In this document: piece by piece, positions 1 to 10,858 of the stretch
Position numbering within the stretch: position 1 is the stretch's first letter
Layout of the letters: each line of letters opens with the position of its first letter
NCBI GenBank assembly: GCA_021521415.1
Contig: JAIQDT010014347.1
Span: 62,001 to 126,000, forward strand
Origin: Bidens hawaiensis
Lineage: Eukaryota > Streptophyta > Magnoliopsida > Asterales > Asteraceae
DNA: 64,000 nt
Direction of reading: 5' to 3'
The notes under the pieces: model-generated
Seen by the model: the letters and a program-made list of their open reading frames with translations, nothing else
The model's database searches: none
Told to the model about the DNA's origin: nothing
Position numbers and translations under genes: made by a program

Positions 1-429
1 TCGTGAAAAAAAGTAAATAAAATGATCGATTAACGATCAAAAACTGTTTTTTCGGTGACCCATGATTAATTTGATATGTATTGACGATTCCGAGATGTTG
101 GGATGTGATTTCATGAATCGATTTCGTGCAAAAAGGGGATTCCCGTACCTACTGTACGATAAGCTATTATTGTATTGGATTTTTTCCTTATATATATATA
201 TATAAATTTTCAAATAAAAAACAATTGTTTTGTGAGAAGTGTGAGAATACTTTAAAATAAAGTGCACCACCTAAATATGACACTATAACATGTAAATAGT
301 AAACTATACAACTTTTAGAAGCTATCAATCTCAACCATTTCTAGATCCAAGGGTATACATCTATTCTTATGTTTCTCACAAAATTATTGTTTTTTACATT
401 AACCTTACCATATATATATATATATAAAC

Positions 430-1093
430 TAGGGTTGTCACTTTTACCCGAAACCCGAAACCCAGCCTGAGAAAACACGTTCCCGAACCCGAACTAACCC
501 GAACCCGAGTAAAGAATAACCCAAACCTGAACCGAAGTAAATCGGGTTGGTTCTCGGGTTTGATTTATAAGTTTCGGGTCAACTCGAATAATCTTTTAGT
601 CCTGAAATTAAAAATATTTTTAGGTATAATAGGCGTAGTCTTAGTCACTAATGTTATCAAAATCTGGTCCTAATCGATTGTTGTCATTACAACTATTATA
701 GATCGATTGTTTATTGTTCATTTTTTTCCTGTTTATTACTAATAGCAACTGTAATCGAACAACCAAATCACGCCCGATTGAAGATGATTATGGTTCGAGT
801 TAGTTTTACTCTTCTTTTGAATTGTTTTATCAAGTTATATATGTTGGTTTATTATTTGACTATTCGCTTACAAGCAAAGAATAACATTAATTAATTTTAG
901 CATTGTAGTTTTTATATTTTTTGTTTTGTTTTCTAGGATACTCGAAACCCGATTAACCTAACCCGAAAAACCCGAACCTGAATTACCCGTACCCGAAAAA
1001 CCCATGAGAGATTCGGGTTGGGTTCGGGGCAAAATTTAAAACTTTGAAACCCGAAGAAACCGACCCGAAAAATGAACCCAAAGAACACCTCCA
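430..1093. mobile_element. hAT-type non-autonomous element
   Basis: The left end starts TAGGGTTGTCA and the right end finishes near GAACACCTCCA. Both ends are filled with degenerate CCCGAA/TTCGGG runs facing each other, so the element can fold back. The flanks 422-429 (atataaac) and 1094-1101 (atgtaaac) match at 7 of 8 bases, which fits the 8-bp TSD of the hAT superfamily. The terminal repeats themselves are weak (about 5 of the outer 8 bases). No transposase is visible; the open frame over the right end is just the repeated motif. Confidence 0.55.
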
Positions 1094-1101
1094 ATGTAAA
1101 C

Positions 1102-2159
1102 ACCCTAAACGGACAACTCATAAGTAGCAAGCCGTGTAAACTTACGTACAAATAGAAATAAACAACTACAACCAACATCTAAAATAAACTTTCATGTCAT
1201 CTATAATGCATACAGCTTTCGTACCATACAACATTTCTTTACAATTTGTTATACTAACAGTTTTCTCTATATCAAAGTATTGTTAAAATTCAATTCATTT
1301 TATTCAGAAATAAAGTTAATTCAAATCCGATTTACTTCAACTACAAAGAGTTGCTTATAAATATTTATTTTAAATTTTGTGAAAAATGAAAAACCAAGAT
1401 TTAGTGTTAAGAGTATCCGTTATTAAATTCTAAAATTCGCAAGTTCCATCATATTATATTGGTATAGACTATGACAAGAGCTCTCTAAAGATTCTTAATT
1501 TTAATTAATACGATTGGAGCCTAGTTCTCTCCAAAATCATAAGCCATCATATGGCTTAATTTGAACATAATCATTTGTTCATGTGTTAAATCTTTATTTT
1601 ATTTTATTTATTTTTTTACTTTTGATTCTACATTTAAAACGCTTATTTGATTGTAATTATAATGTACTTGATCTTAGTATGCTCTATATAACGAATTTAA
1701 ACACCCTTAAAACTACATTGATAAGAGGATGCAAAATTCAATGGACTAGACCAACTAAATGACACTGGTCGAAACATGTGTTAAAATTATCGATTGATTT
1801 AGGGGGGACATAGAAGTCGATTGAAGCGTTAAAAAAGATCAACGAATATTTAATTTACAGGGTTGAGTTATAATAAAAAGATTAGTTTTTGTAGGAAGGA
1901 TACGAAATAATCTTGTCCATCCATTATAAACTTGAATGATTGAGATTAGATTAGAGAAAAAATCAAGTGTAAAACAAGGGTGATGGTACAATAGGGAAAA
2001 CTCATTTGTTGACTTTCTCTTTTCACATGCAAGGCACATGTCAAATTCCCCCATCATTTTAAAACATCCATAACATTTTTATAAGACATTTTTTTTAAAA
2101 CAATCTCACCTTAATAACGAGTGTTTTGTTATCTTTTATATGAGTATCATATTGCTATA
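1102..2159. other. AT-rich stretch, no gene seen
   Basis: About 1 kb of AT-rich DNA with only short chance open frames. I see no coding similarity, terminal repeats or tandem structure here. Confidence 0.6.
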
Positions 2160-2530
2160 TAAAAATAAAAAAAAATTCGTGGGTTTTTTACAAATTGTGT
2201 TTTACATAATTGTGTTATACAATTGTGTTTTATTTTTTCATAGTGTTTTTTGAATTGTGTTTTTCACATTGTGTTATTTAATTGTGTTTTTCATTGTGTT
2301 TTTGTCAGTGTGTTTTATTTTCATAGTGTTTTTTACATTGTGTTTTTTCATAGTGTTTTCCATTGTGTTTTATTTTTAGGCGAAATTTCCGAAGACTTTT
2401 CCGCAAGGTGGTGGCGGTGGGTGGCGGTGGGCGGTGGTGATTGTAGGAGATGAGTGAAAACTTAAGTGGGTTTTTAAGATTAATTAAGTGGGTTTTTGAA
2501 ATTAAATTAAGTAGGTTTTCAATATTAAGG
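2160..2530. repeat. Low-complexity GTGTTTTT repeat region
   Basis: From about 2190 to 2380 the sequence is a degenerate series of attgtgttttt/catagtgtttt units. A GGTGGCGGTGG run follows at 2406-2440, then three 22-23-bp units beginning taagtgggttttt at 2463, 2485 and 2508. The open frame through it reflects the repeat and has no protein-like character. Confidence 0.7.
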
Positions 2531-3288
2531 TAGTAGAATAAAATACCCTCCTTCCTAGTCTTCTTAGGAAAATCAAACTTCTTATTTGATATTTTCTCTT
2601 AATTTACATACCTATCTTTAGGAATATTTTATGAAGGTTATAAAAATGAAGAACAAATTTGACATTTAAATCAAGTAATGGGCAATGCGTGCTAATAGAT
2701 TGCCAAGCATAATCAATAAAATTGAGTTCCAAACATTGTCAACATGCTAGATAATAGGGGACCATCATGGTAGTTGGATGACAACTTATTTTTTCCTCAT
2801 TTCCCAATCAATGAAAAGGGTTACCTTTTTTGTTTTTATAATGTGCTAGTTTTTTTGTAAAAGTTGTCCTTTTGCTTGTAGTTTTATATAAAAACATATA
2901 TAAACACACATTGCCCACACGTTTATAATTTGTTAAACGAATACTCAGTTCTTTGTTTTTTTCTATAACGTTGATATTTATTGTTTATACATGAAAACTA
3001 TTTAAAATCATGCTCATATCAAGGTTAATGTGAATAAGGAGGGAGTAGATACGAATTAAGATGAAGAGAACATAAATTAAATTTAATAGTTGAAAGTGGT
3101 GATACAACAACTTTAAACTCAAATAATCACAATAGAATTTTGTTTATGTTCATTTTACAAATAAAATTAATTAGTTAGTATGTCATTTCACAAATAAAAT
3201 TAATTTAAGTTAGGAGAGCTTCACAAATTCTCGGTTAGCTATTAGTCTATTCAGTATGTCAGTATGTCATAAACTAATTAATATTAAT
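2531..3288. other. AT-rich stretch, no gene seen
   Basis: No supported coding region. Two similar tracts containing acaaataaaattaatt at 3158-3174 and 3189-3206 are the only visible local repeat. Confidence 0.6.
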
Positions 3289-5318
3289 TAGAGATGTTCA
3301 AAAATATCCGAAACCGAACCCGAATTATCCGAAATTTCGAATCTGAAATATCTGAAACTTCTGATATCCGAATTTTCGGATTCTAATTAGGATAGTGTTT
3401 TTAAAAAAATTCGGATAGTTCGAATATCCGAAATAACTTTTTATAATATATTAAATAACAAATATTAATTGTTATATAAAGTTTTAGGCTACTTTTAAGT
3501 GTAAAGCAAAGTCCAAATACTGATAACAACTTCCCAATCATCAGTTTAGTTAAGGGTGTTAAAAACAAAACTAAAAATTAAACTAAACTAGTACTTTGTG
3601 CTTTGATTCTCCGGCAACGATGCCATTTTGATGAAGATGTCGTGCTTTAATAAAAAAACAGGTATTTAATTAACTTAAATACCTACAACTAGTACATGTA
3701 AATAAGGTTATCTCCATATGGAATCAATGGAAAATGCACATAAAACTGATATTAATTAATTATTACATTAGACGGGCAAACGATGTCATGCAGTATAGAA
3801 ATATGATTTGGAAATACACGATTATAAATTAAGAGTTATAAACAATTATGAGAAAATGATTCACTTCAGGTTCAGGTAATGTGATGACTGACTAATCATA
3901 GATTCAGATAAATTAATTGCGTGGTAATTACTAAACCTAATAGTTAGGTTGTGATAAAAAACGATACCCTAACCGAATTGCTGACACAACTGAAACCGGT
4001 TTACCCAATTGCCAATTTAATCTATGAAAGTCAAGTAGTGGCAATGACTAACGATTATCGGTTCAATGACATAAGAGTTAACCCTAAATGTTGATGAACA
4101 CAACCAGAAAAGTGATGCAAAGTTTGATAGTCAAAGCTTAAACTGTTTAAACAATCAATTGATAATGTAAAACAAGATTAAAGAACACTCAATCAAGTTT
4201 ATAATCATTGAACACATAGAATATGATCAAAGTTAGTTTACACACAACCCTAGCCTAAAGTGAATACAATGGTTTTAGCCTAACATTGAAATCACAAGAG
4301 ACTCGCTTATCTGATGAAAGGATGAAAGCATGCGATGAACTGACGAACTAGAAGCTTCGGGATGGTGCAAAGTCGTCTTAGGGTTCCTGTCTGATTGCTG
4401 GAATGAAGGATACATCGGATGGGGGCTCAAAATTGATTATATTATAGTTAGGTTTAATTTTCCCGTCTGTAGCTCGTTCGCGTCACGCGAACTGGTTTGG
4501 GGCTGATCCTTCGCGTCAAACGAAGGACAAGTTAGTCGAGGTCTGGCTTGCTTGCGTCGTGTCGCGTGAAACATCTTCCTCTAGTCCCTTTGCGTCGCGC
4601 GAAAGACACTTGACAGGGTTTGTGTTTTCTTGTTTTTTGCATAGAAAAGCATGCCGATCACTTCCGCTTTTCCAAGTCCTCGTTCCAAGCCCGTAAATCA
4701 CCCTGATAAGCATCCTTAGCATCCTGTACCTTGAAACACATAAACACGCTTGAAGTACCAATGTTCACCCAATATTTAAGCTAAAACTAAATAATTAATA
4801 TAATAAAACAAACAACTTTTACCCAACCATCACATGCCACCACCTTCTTACCTCCTCATCCCCGATCACCAGCACTGCTTTGCTTCTCGCCGCCGATGCA
4901 TTCACAACCGGTGAAGTCCTCTTAAAATACCAAAATTAGAATCCTCATCCCGACATTCTCTGGTAGATTTGAGAATTTTACAACGGCAACTGAAACGATT
5001 TTGAAACTTTGAGTTTGATTTTGAAACTTTTATGACTTTAAGTTTACGGAGGTCAAAGTTCTTCAAGCATATATGTATTTTTTATTTCGAATTTAGAAAC
5101 AGACTTTGATTATGAAGCTGTGAGCCTGTGATGATGATTTTTAATTTAGGAGTTATGATGGTCATTTTCATTTTTCATTTTTAATTTTTATTTGGATTTC
5201 CTGAATTGGGATATTCATTGTATATCTAAAATTTCGGACACGGATTCGGATAGTAAAATTCACTATCTAAAAATTTCGGATTTCCAAAACTTCGGATATC
5301 TGACTTTGAACACCCCTA
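3289..5318. mobile_element. hAT-type element split by an LTR-like insert
   Basis: The left end (tagagatgttcaaa followed by CCGAA-rich repeats, 3289-3460) and the right end (ATTTCGGATATC-type repeats ending ttgaacacccctaa, 5190-5318) are inverted versions of each other. The flanks 3281-3288 (atattaat) and 5319-5326 (attttaaa) match at 6 of 8 bases, a worn 8-bp TSD. The middle is much too long for this kind of small element and holds the LTR-like block listed separately. No transposase is seen. Confidence 0.5.
3609..4775 (-). mobile_element. Possible Tat/Athila-type LTR with primer site
   Basis: On the minus strand, 3609-3626 resembles TGGCGCCGTTGCCGGGGA, the primer site complementary to tRNA-Asp that Tat/Athila gypsy elements use, with about three mismatches. 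The adjacent block starts TGATGAAGATG at 3629 and runs to roughly 4775, as an LTR would. The outer boundary is not fixed by a TSD. The block includes repeated gcgtc.cgcgaa words at 4475-4610. No gag or pol lies beside it. Seen: the primer-like motif and its position. Inferred: the LTR. Confidence 0.35.
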
Positions 5319-5627
5319 ATTTTAAAAACAATGATTTTCCTAATTGTTATGTTTATTGTCAATACTTTAATTGGCGTATAAAAGTGTGTATACGGTATTA
5401 AGTACGTTAGGTTTAAAAGGCATATTTTTTTCGTCTCGACAGAAACATGTAAATTCTCATCAGGGGCGGCTCGGGCATAGGGCAATGTGGACGACTGGCA
5501 GGGCACTTAATTTCCAAGGACACAATTTTTTTATATATGTATAATTGTGTGTGTGTATATATATATATATATATTTATGAAAAAGAAATATGTATATTTG
5601 ATGTTTTACTCTAATTATACAATGCTA

Positions 5628-5700
5628 ACTAGGTTGGTCTAGTGGTAAAGTGTTTGAGTTTCAATCAAAGGTTGCTAGTTCCACTCTCACTTACGACATT
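5628..5700 (+). repeat. tRNA-like box A/box B segment (left arm)
   Basis: TGGTCTAGTGGTAA resembles a pol III box A, and GGTTGCTAGTTCC, about 35 bases on, resembles a degraded box B (GGTTCGANTCC). The spacing is that of tRNA-derived SINEs. It is homologous to the minus-strand segment 6279-6345, so it belongs to the foldback element and not to a free tRNA gene; the acceptor stem cannot be formed. Confidence 0.4.
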
Positions 5701-6092
5701 TTTAAGTTTTTTTATACACAACTTAAATCATAATCAAGTAAACTCATTTAAAAATTTAATTAATTAAACCAAACAAAAAACCCATTTACATAAGGCCTAT
5801 TTTTTTTTTTTGCATATAATATTTTGTTACTCGTTAAAGTCTACGGGCCTTTTTATTTCGGTTCGACCGAGACATATAAATTCTCGGAGACGGCCCTCAG
5901 GGCCGGCTCCGAAAACACAAAAAAATTTTTTGGCCAGAGGCGAAAATATTTTTGAGCCTTAAGTACAAGAAACAATTTTTTTTAGGTTTAAACAATTTAA
6001 TTTTAAGTGGGCTTACTTACTATATAGTTATGATTTGAGTTGTGTAAAAAACTTTTGTATAAAAATAAACATAAAAATGTCTCAACTAAGAC

Positions 6093-6277
6093 TAGGGGGG
6101 TGTTTGGCTAAGCTTTTTCTTTTTGTTTTTGTTTCTTTTGGAGGGGTAAAATGTCCAAAATACCCCTCCAAAAGCTCCAAATTAAAGCTTTTTCGCTTTT
6201 TTGAAGGGCATTTTGGACATTTTACCCCTCTAAAAGCAAATAAGCAAAAACAAAAAGCTTAGCCAAACACCCCCTAG
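6093..6277. mobile_element. Foldback MITE with ~35-bp terminal inverted repeats
   Basis: The sequence from TAGGGGGGTGTTTGGC to GCCAAACACCCCCTAG forms an almost perfect hairpin. The terminal arms include AAGCTTTTTCTTTTTGTTTTTG and its inverse, and the inner arms include GGGTAAAATGTCCAAAA and its inverse. Removing it with one TA dinucleotide restores the tRNA-like box B segment of the host element, so the insertion is secondary. Superfamily is uncertain: TA flanks suggest Tc1/mariner, the GGGGTGTTTGG end suggests PIF or hAT. Confidence 0.8.
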
Positions 6278-6278
6278 A

Positions 6279-6345
6279 ACCCACAACCTCTTGGTTAGAT
6301 GTCATACCTATTTGCCACTAGATCAAGCTAGTGGTTATGAAATTA
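6279..6345 (-). repeat. tRNA-like box A/box B segment (right arm)
   Basis: On the minus strand, TTGATCTAGTGGC (box A-like) is followed by GGTTGTGGGTTC (box B-like). The segment then breaks at the foldback MITE and resumes at 6092 downward. It is the inverted partner of 5628-5700. Confidence 0.4.
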
Positions 6346-6608
6346 TCTTGAAACATTGATTATACATAATATTTTTTTATAAAAATACATAAATAAAATT
6401 CTAAATTTTTTTCGGGCCTAGCGGGTGTCGGGCCTGTGACCGTCGACTACCCGGCCACATTCCTAGGCCGGCCCTGATTCTCATGAACGACCCTCAGTTG
6501 CTGATTAAAATGACACACATAAGAAAAAGTCAGGTTATATTTAGTTATCACTACACGTGTTCTTACAATTGTAAATTTGTAATATATGTAGATATGGTGA
6601 TGGAGTAA

Positions 6609-6936
6609 GAGCATCCACAATGGGCTTCATGTCCCTAGGTTTGAATCTATGTGGCATTCATTGGACAAGACTCATCACAAACTTTACCATTGTGGAGGAA
6701 GTTTGTTAAGTTGTAGTTCTTTGGCTACAAACTTGTAACAAACAACCAAAGTGGGTGCCAATGTCCCATCCCTCTCTCACACACATATATATACATTATA
6801 TACATACATAGTTTTAATATTTTCTAATGGGTTTGTAGATGTTTGTTGTAGAAAAAAGTGGGGTTTTTGAGAAAAGTTTAAAATTTGATGTGACGATGAT
6901 GTGTCGGTTTGTATAAGTTTTTTGTGGTAGATGCTC
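6609..6936. mobile_element. PIF/Harbinger-type MITE
   Basis: The ends GAGCATCCACAATGGG and TTGTGGTAGATGCTC are inverted repeats flanked by TAA on both sides (606-608 and 937-939 of the 6-kb block), the 3-bp TSD of PIF/Harbinger elements. The interior is non-coding and includes a tatata run. A relative with similar ends lies at 35281-35855. Confidence 0.65.
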
Positions 6937-7054
6937 TAATTAGACTTTGTGTTCCTTGATTGGTGGAGAGACATCTCATACAGCGGTACAGCTGGATTTT
7001 GTAGTGCTCGCTTTCCAGTTTCTATCCAGCTATTAATTAGCTACTGTCCCATCC

Positions 7055-7110
<56 letters not shown>

Positions 7111-8544
7111 TTGCATTTTTATTCTAAACCGATTATTTTTTAAATCATTATATTCTAATCATAATACGAATATAGAGTCATACTTCTTTTATTGATTGAG
7201 TTAATCTTTTATTTAATTTTAAAACGACCAAAGTGCAAATCTAAAACAAATTAAACACTACACTATGCAAGAGTATGCTATGTTGGTCACAGTACGTACA
7301 GCCATGTTGTCAAAATGATACGTTGAAATCATTAATTTTTACGTAATTTAATATTTCTTTGCTTTATATTTTTATTTTATCACAACTAACAAGTTTTAGT
7401 GGATTTTAATAGTTGAATTAAATTAAAAGTTGTCATGTTATTCTAAGAGTGACGATCATGCACTCATTTTGGTCAAATTAAATAAGACAACGGGCCAATT
7501 TAGTCGACTAAATTATAGAACGGGCCAAATTTAGTCAATCTTATAAACATGTTAACTTAAACTTGTCCAGCGGGTTAATGCTACGATAAACCATTGTCTG
7601 TCGCTGACACCACCACCATCACAACCGCCGAATTCACCACCTCTGTTGCTACCACTGCCATTGCCTCTAGCAACACCACCATCACTTGCCATTGTCGTAA
7701 CGATGCCACGACCGCCCATCCCAATGTATAAGCACCAACACCACTACCCATTTCACTTTAATTTGTCATCATCATCTGATTCAGCTTACCACCACCCGCC
7801 ACAACCAACACCACCTAGTCTCAGTCATCATCACCACCACCGAAATTGTGCCATCACTACCGTCGCCAGTGTATGTCGTTGCCGCTTCCAAATTAGTTTT
7901 CTTTTTAACAACCCTTTTGATCCAATCTCATAACTCATTCGGACTACCAAAATAGTGTTCTTTTAACAGCCTTCTTGGTCCAATCTCATTTTAATCAAAA
8001 ACCCGTTTGTGGCCCGAACCTGTTTCTACACATCATAAGACTAGACCCATCTATCAGTAGGCTTAGTTGTTCTCAAGCCAATCGGTTTCCTATAAGTGAG
8101 TAGGTTGCGGGTTTTCCATTGTCATTCAGATCAATGAGTTTAGCTAAATGGGCTAACCACTTCAAGTGAGCCTGTAGCTTTGGCCCAAAAGGAAGTATTT
8201 TGGGTCATGTTCTAATGAGTTTTAGGCACGGTAAATGATCAAAAAAAGTACATTAAAACAACACAAAGTACTTAAGGGCCTGGCCCATCAACTTTACTAT
8301 TACAAAATTTAAGGCAATTCGCGAACCCATCCAAATATCCAATCATGAAATTTGCATATGGATATAATAAAGAAGCTGTCCTAAAATTTTCATTATGATT
8401 CATTATTTTATAAAAAAACTATATAATGAAGATAGAAATAAAATGATTCATTGTCTTTTAACCGGCTGTTCTTCTTTGTCAACGCTACTAAGGACCTATA
8501 AGTTCGCAATAATGAAAATTGGTTGTTAAAAATAAAAAAAAAAA
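6937..8544. other. No gene seen; microsatellite and CCA-rich stretch
   Basis: It holds an (ATA)n tract, AT-rich filler and a CCACCA-rich segment around 7600-7930 whose open frame (Pro/His/Ser-rich, 7646-7933) has the look of simple sequence. I see no conserved domain, splice pattern or terminal repeats. Confidence 0.55.
7055..7111. repeat. (ATA)n microsatellite
   Basis: About 18 uninterrupted ATA/TAA trinucleotides. Confidence 0.97.
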
Positions 8545-8885
8545 AGAAAAAAGAAAAGGCGCTATTTAGCCCTACATTAGTAGAAGTAATCGGCTGAGTT
8601 AGCCTAGCCTACCCTAAAAGTGGTAAAGTAGGGTATATAGTAGGCGACCGAGTTAGCGAAGACGCTTAGGCTAATAGAATCGAGGCGGATCCAATTCATT
8701 GACAAATGAAAAATCTACCCTCAGAAAAACCTAGAATAGAGGAAGAGTCACTAAGACAAGAGCTAGGTAAGCAAGCAAGAAGGAGATGCTAGAAAAGGCA
8801 GGGGCTCTCCATCTCTAGGAAGATTGTGACCAGGATCTGGTAATCTAAAGCCTTGCTTCTTCTGGTCAGCTCGTATTAGCGTCTT
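8545..8885. other. Possible mitochondrial-DNA insert
   Basis: Base composition changes abruptly from AT-rich to balanced, with purine-rich phrases such as gcaagcaagaaggagatgc and aaaaggcaggggctctcc that are typical of plant mitochondrial intergenic DNA. No mitochondrial gene can be named, and the ends have no repeats. This is a style judgement; it could equally be an old transposon interior. Confidence 0.3.
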
Positions 8886-9059
8886 CTGTCCATTTAATCA
8901 TGGTTAGATTTTACAAAACCTAAATAATAGATATTCGTAATGGTTTGTGAAGAAACATGGATCAAATCTTCAATACGGGTCCTGGATCCAATGAGTCTAC
9001 AGGGTAGGATACGATAACAACTAACGCAATATGAGTATAACTTTCCAAAGTCCAGTAAC

Positions 9060-9250
9060 CGGAACCTACAAAACAAACACCGTGAGTCTCGTCACGGGAA
9101 GGACAAGAGGGGGGGGGGGCTTCCCGTAACCACCCTCCGGCGTGAGAATCAGTACAGTCCTTAAGAGAGAAAGTACTAAAGTAAACAGAGTAAGTACAGT
9201 GGGAGTGAATGTGAATGAATACCTCATGCAGGTTGACAATGTATTTATAG
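9060..9250 (-). repeat. Leader-like repeat with minus-strand TATA box
   Basis: It shares a block with 62180-62365: an acaaacaccgtgagtctcgtcac-type start, then a G run (9110-9119), ccaccctccggcgtgagaatcag, and a tatttatagccgaa end. On the minus strand TATAAATA at 9241-9249 precedes the block, and tgttttgtag at its far side could be a splice acceptor. It looks like the 5' leader of a repeated transcription unit; no protein is recognisable. Confidence 0.45.
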
Positions 9251-9960
9251 CCGAATGATGTGGGAAGGTGATTGGGCCAGCTGTCCCTTTCTAGAAGATC
9301 TTACTAACCGTCTGGACGCGTGTCCCTTTGTGATAGGTTGAGCTATACGCCCCATGTGCATGGGTATAACAACCTGGACATGTGTCACCCTATGATAGGA
9401 CGGATAAAACCCTGGCCATGTGCACGATTATAACAACCTGGCAAGATGTCCTTCATTCATTGGCTGACGAGTCACGTATTGCCCAAGAAAGCATCTTGGG
9501 AAACCTTCTGGAAAGTAATTAGTTAATTACAGCTGTCCTGAGGCATTGCCTCCCGGTCATTTTGTGCGGACGGATACTCCATCATGTGGATGACTTCTGA
9601 GGGTGCTAGGATGCTTCCGCATGCGTCATGTGGGTGTTTCTCCCTTAGACGGTTAAGCGGGTGATCCATATGTCCCGCGGGTGGTATATGAAGGGTTCCT
9701 CTCCGACCCGCGAGTAGTACTTAAAGGTATTTGGGTCTTTTTGATACCCTACCTCTATAGTTTGGTTATTCCATTATTATGTTTATATATACATAGAGGT
9801 ACGTGACTAACAGCCGTTCAAACAATTTTTACAAATGTTTGTCATTTACTTCCAAGTGCAACTTTGTACGATCTATACGATCATAACTTTAGCCCGTTTT
9901 GAAAATAACATATTTTGCCCATTACCCAACGTGCATATAAACGGCAAAACCCCTCATCGA
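9251..9960. other. No gene seen; promoter-side part of repeat family
   Basis: GC content is higher than in the neighbourhood and there are short internal repeats (tgtcac/tgtccc-type words around 9300-9440, for example tataacaacctgg twice). It may be the upstream region of the leader-like repeat at 9060-9250. Confidence 0.4.
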
Positions 9961-10858
9961 AACACGAGCCGAAACTTGGTTGTGCAACATAGAAGTCCAA
10001 AACAGTTCAAACTTAAAAATACACAAGACTTGAACTTGGGTCGAGCTTGAAAAGGGTCGACTCTTTTCTACAACGTCCCGAAGATCAATTGCGATTTCAA
10101 GGGTTTTAATTAAACCTAATTTTATGATTTTGTGATATTCTTGAGTGTTAATTAGACTTAGTTTTATGATTTTGAAATGAGTTGTTGTAGGATTAGTTAT
10201 GACTAATTAGGGTTATATTGTTTCTTTTTATTGGTTTTATATAATTAGGGATTAATATTTTAAACGAGCCGAGCCTGAGCTTGTATAGGCTCTGGCTGGT
10301 CTCGTAAGTGGTTTTTAAAGCTCGAGTTCAGCTCGTTTGGAGAATTGGAGTTGTATTTCTAAAGCTCGAGCTCGGTTAGTGAATAGTTTTTCACGCTCAG
10401 ACTTGCTCTGGCTCGGCTCTTTTAGTATTTATTTATTAATTTATATATTTTTTTGTTATTTTTATATATTTTGAGAAAATTTTTAAACGAGTCTACGCGC
10501 AACTCAAACTCGTGTGCTACCTTAAATGAGCCGAAACTGGTTGTGCAGTGTGAAATTAATACGTAGAAGTCCAAAACAGTTAAAGCTTAAAACACATAGA
10601 GCTTGGGCTCGGGTCGAGTTTGAAAAAGCTCGACTCTTTTGACAACGTTCCCGAAGATCAGTTGCGATTTCAAGGGTTCTGATTAAACCTATATTTATGG
10701 TGTAATATTGTAGAGTGTTGATTAGGCCTAATTTTATGGTTATAAAATTAGTTATTGTTGTGTGATTGGTAAATGGTAATTAAGATTAGTTTTGACTAAT
10801 TACGTTTATACTGATTCTTGTATTGTTTGCATAATTAGGGATTATATTGTTTCTTTTG
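9961..10858 (+). repeat. Tandem duplication carrying a 5' exon of the Mth938-like gene
   Basis: 9961-10260 and 10524-10858 are diverged copies about 565 bp apart. They share gagccgaaact(t)ggttgtgca, the segment reading PEDQLRFQ, and the AT-rich tail aattagggatta. The DNA between them is full of GAGCTC/CTCGAGC words of the hAT family seen intact at 11377-11901, so transposon insertion probably accompanied the duplication. Confidence 0.65.
10068..10102 (+). pseudogene. Extra upstream copy of a Mth938-like gene exon
   Basis: It reads PEDQLRFQ followed by GG and a GT donor, the same layout as the copy at 10641-10675. In the downstream copy the preceding residues are DNV; here they read LQR in the same frame because of small changes. 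This copy is probably the decayed one, skipped or spliced around. Confidence 0.6.

Larger units (their letters stand above)
5461..6476. mobile_element. hAT-type foldback element with perfect TSD
   Basis: The ends are CAGGGGCGGCTC and GGCCGGCCCTG, flanked by identical 8-bp copies of attctcat (5453-5460 and 6477-6484), the hallmark of hAT insertion. A second CAGGGCCGGC end sits in the middle at 5898. The left half (around 5628-5770) is an inverted homologue of the right half (around 5990-6345), so the unit looks like two family members joined head to head. Each arm carries a tRNA-like promoter. The right arm is interrupted by the small foldback MITE at 6093-6277. Confidence 0.7.

Noticed and set aside
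5628..5700. Functional tRNA gene
   Set aside because: Box-like motifs exist but no acceptor stem or anticodon arm can be drawn, and it is part of an inverted repeat.
7646..7933. 95-codon Pro/His-rich frame
   Set aside because: CCA/CAC-rich simple sequence with no conserved feature.
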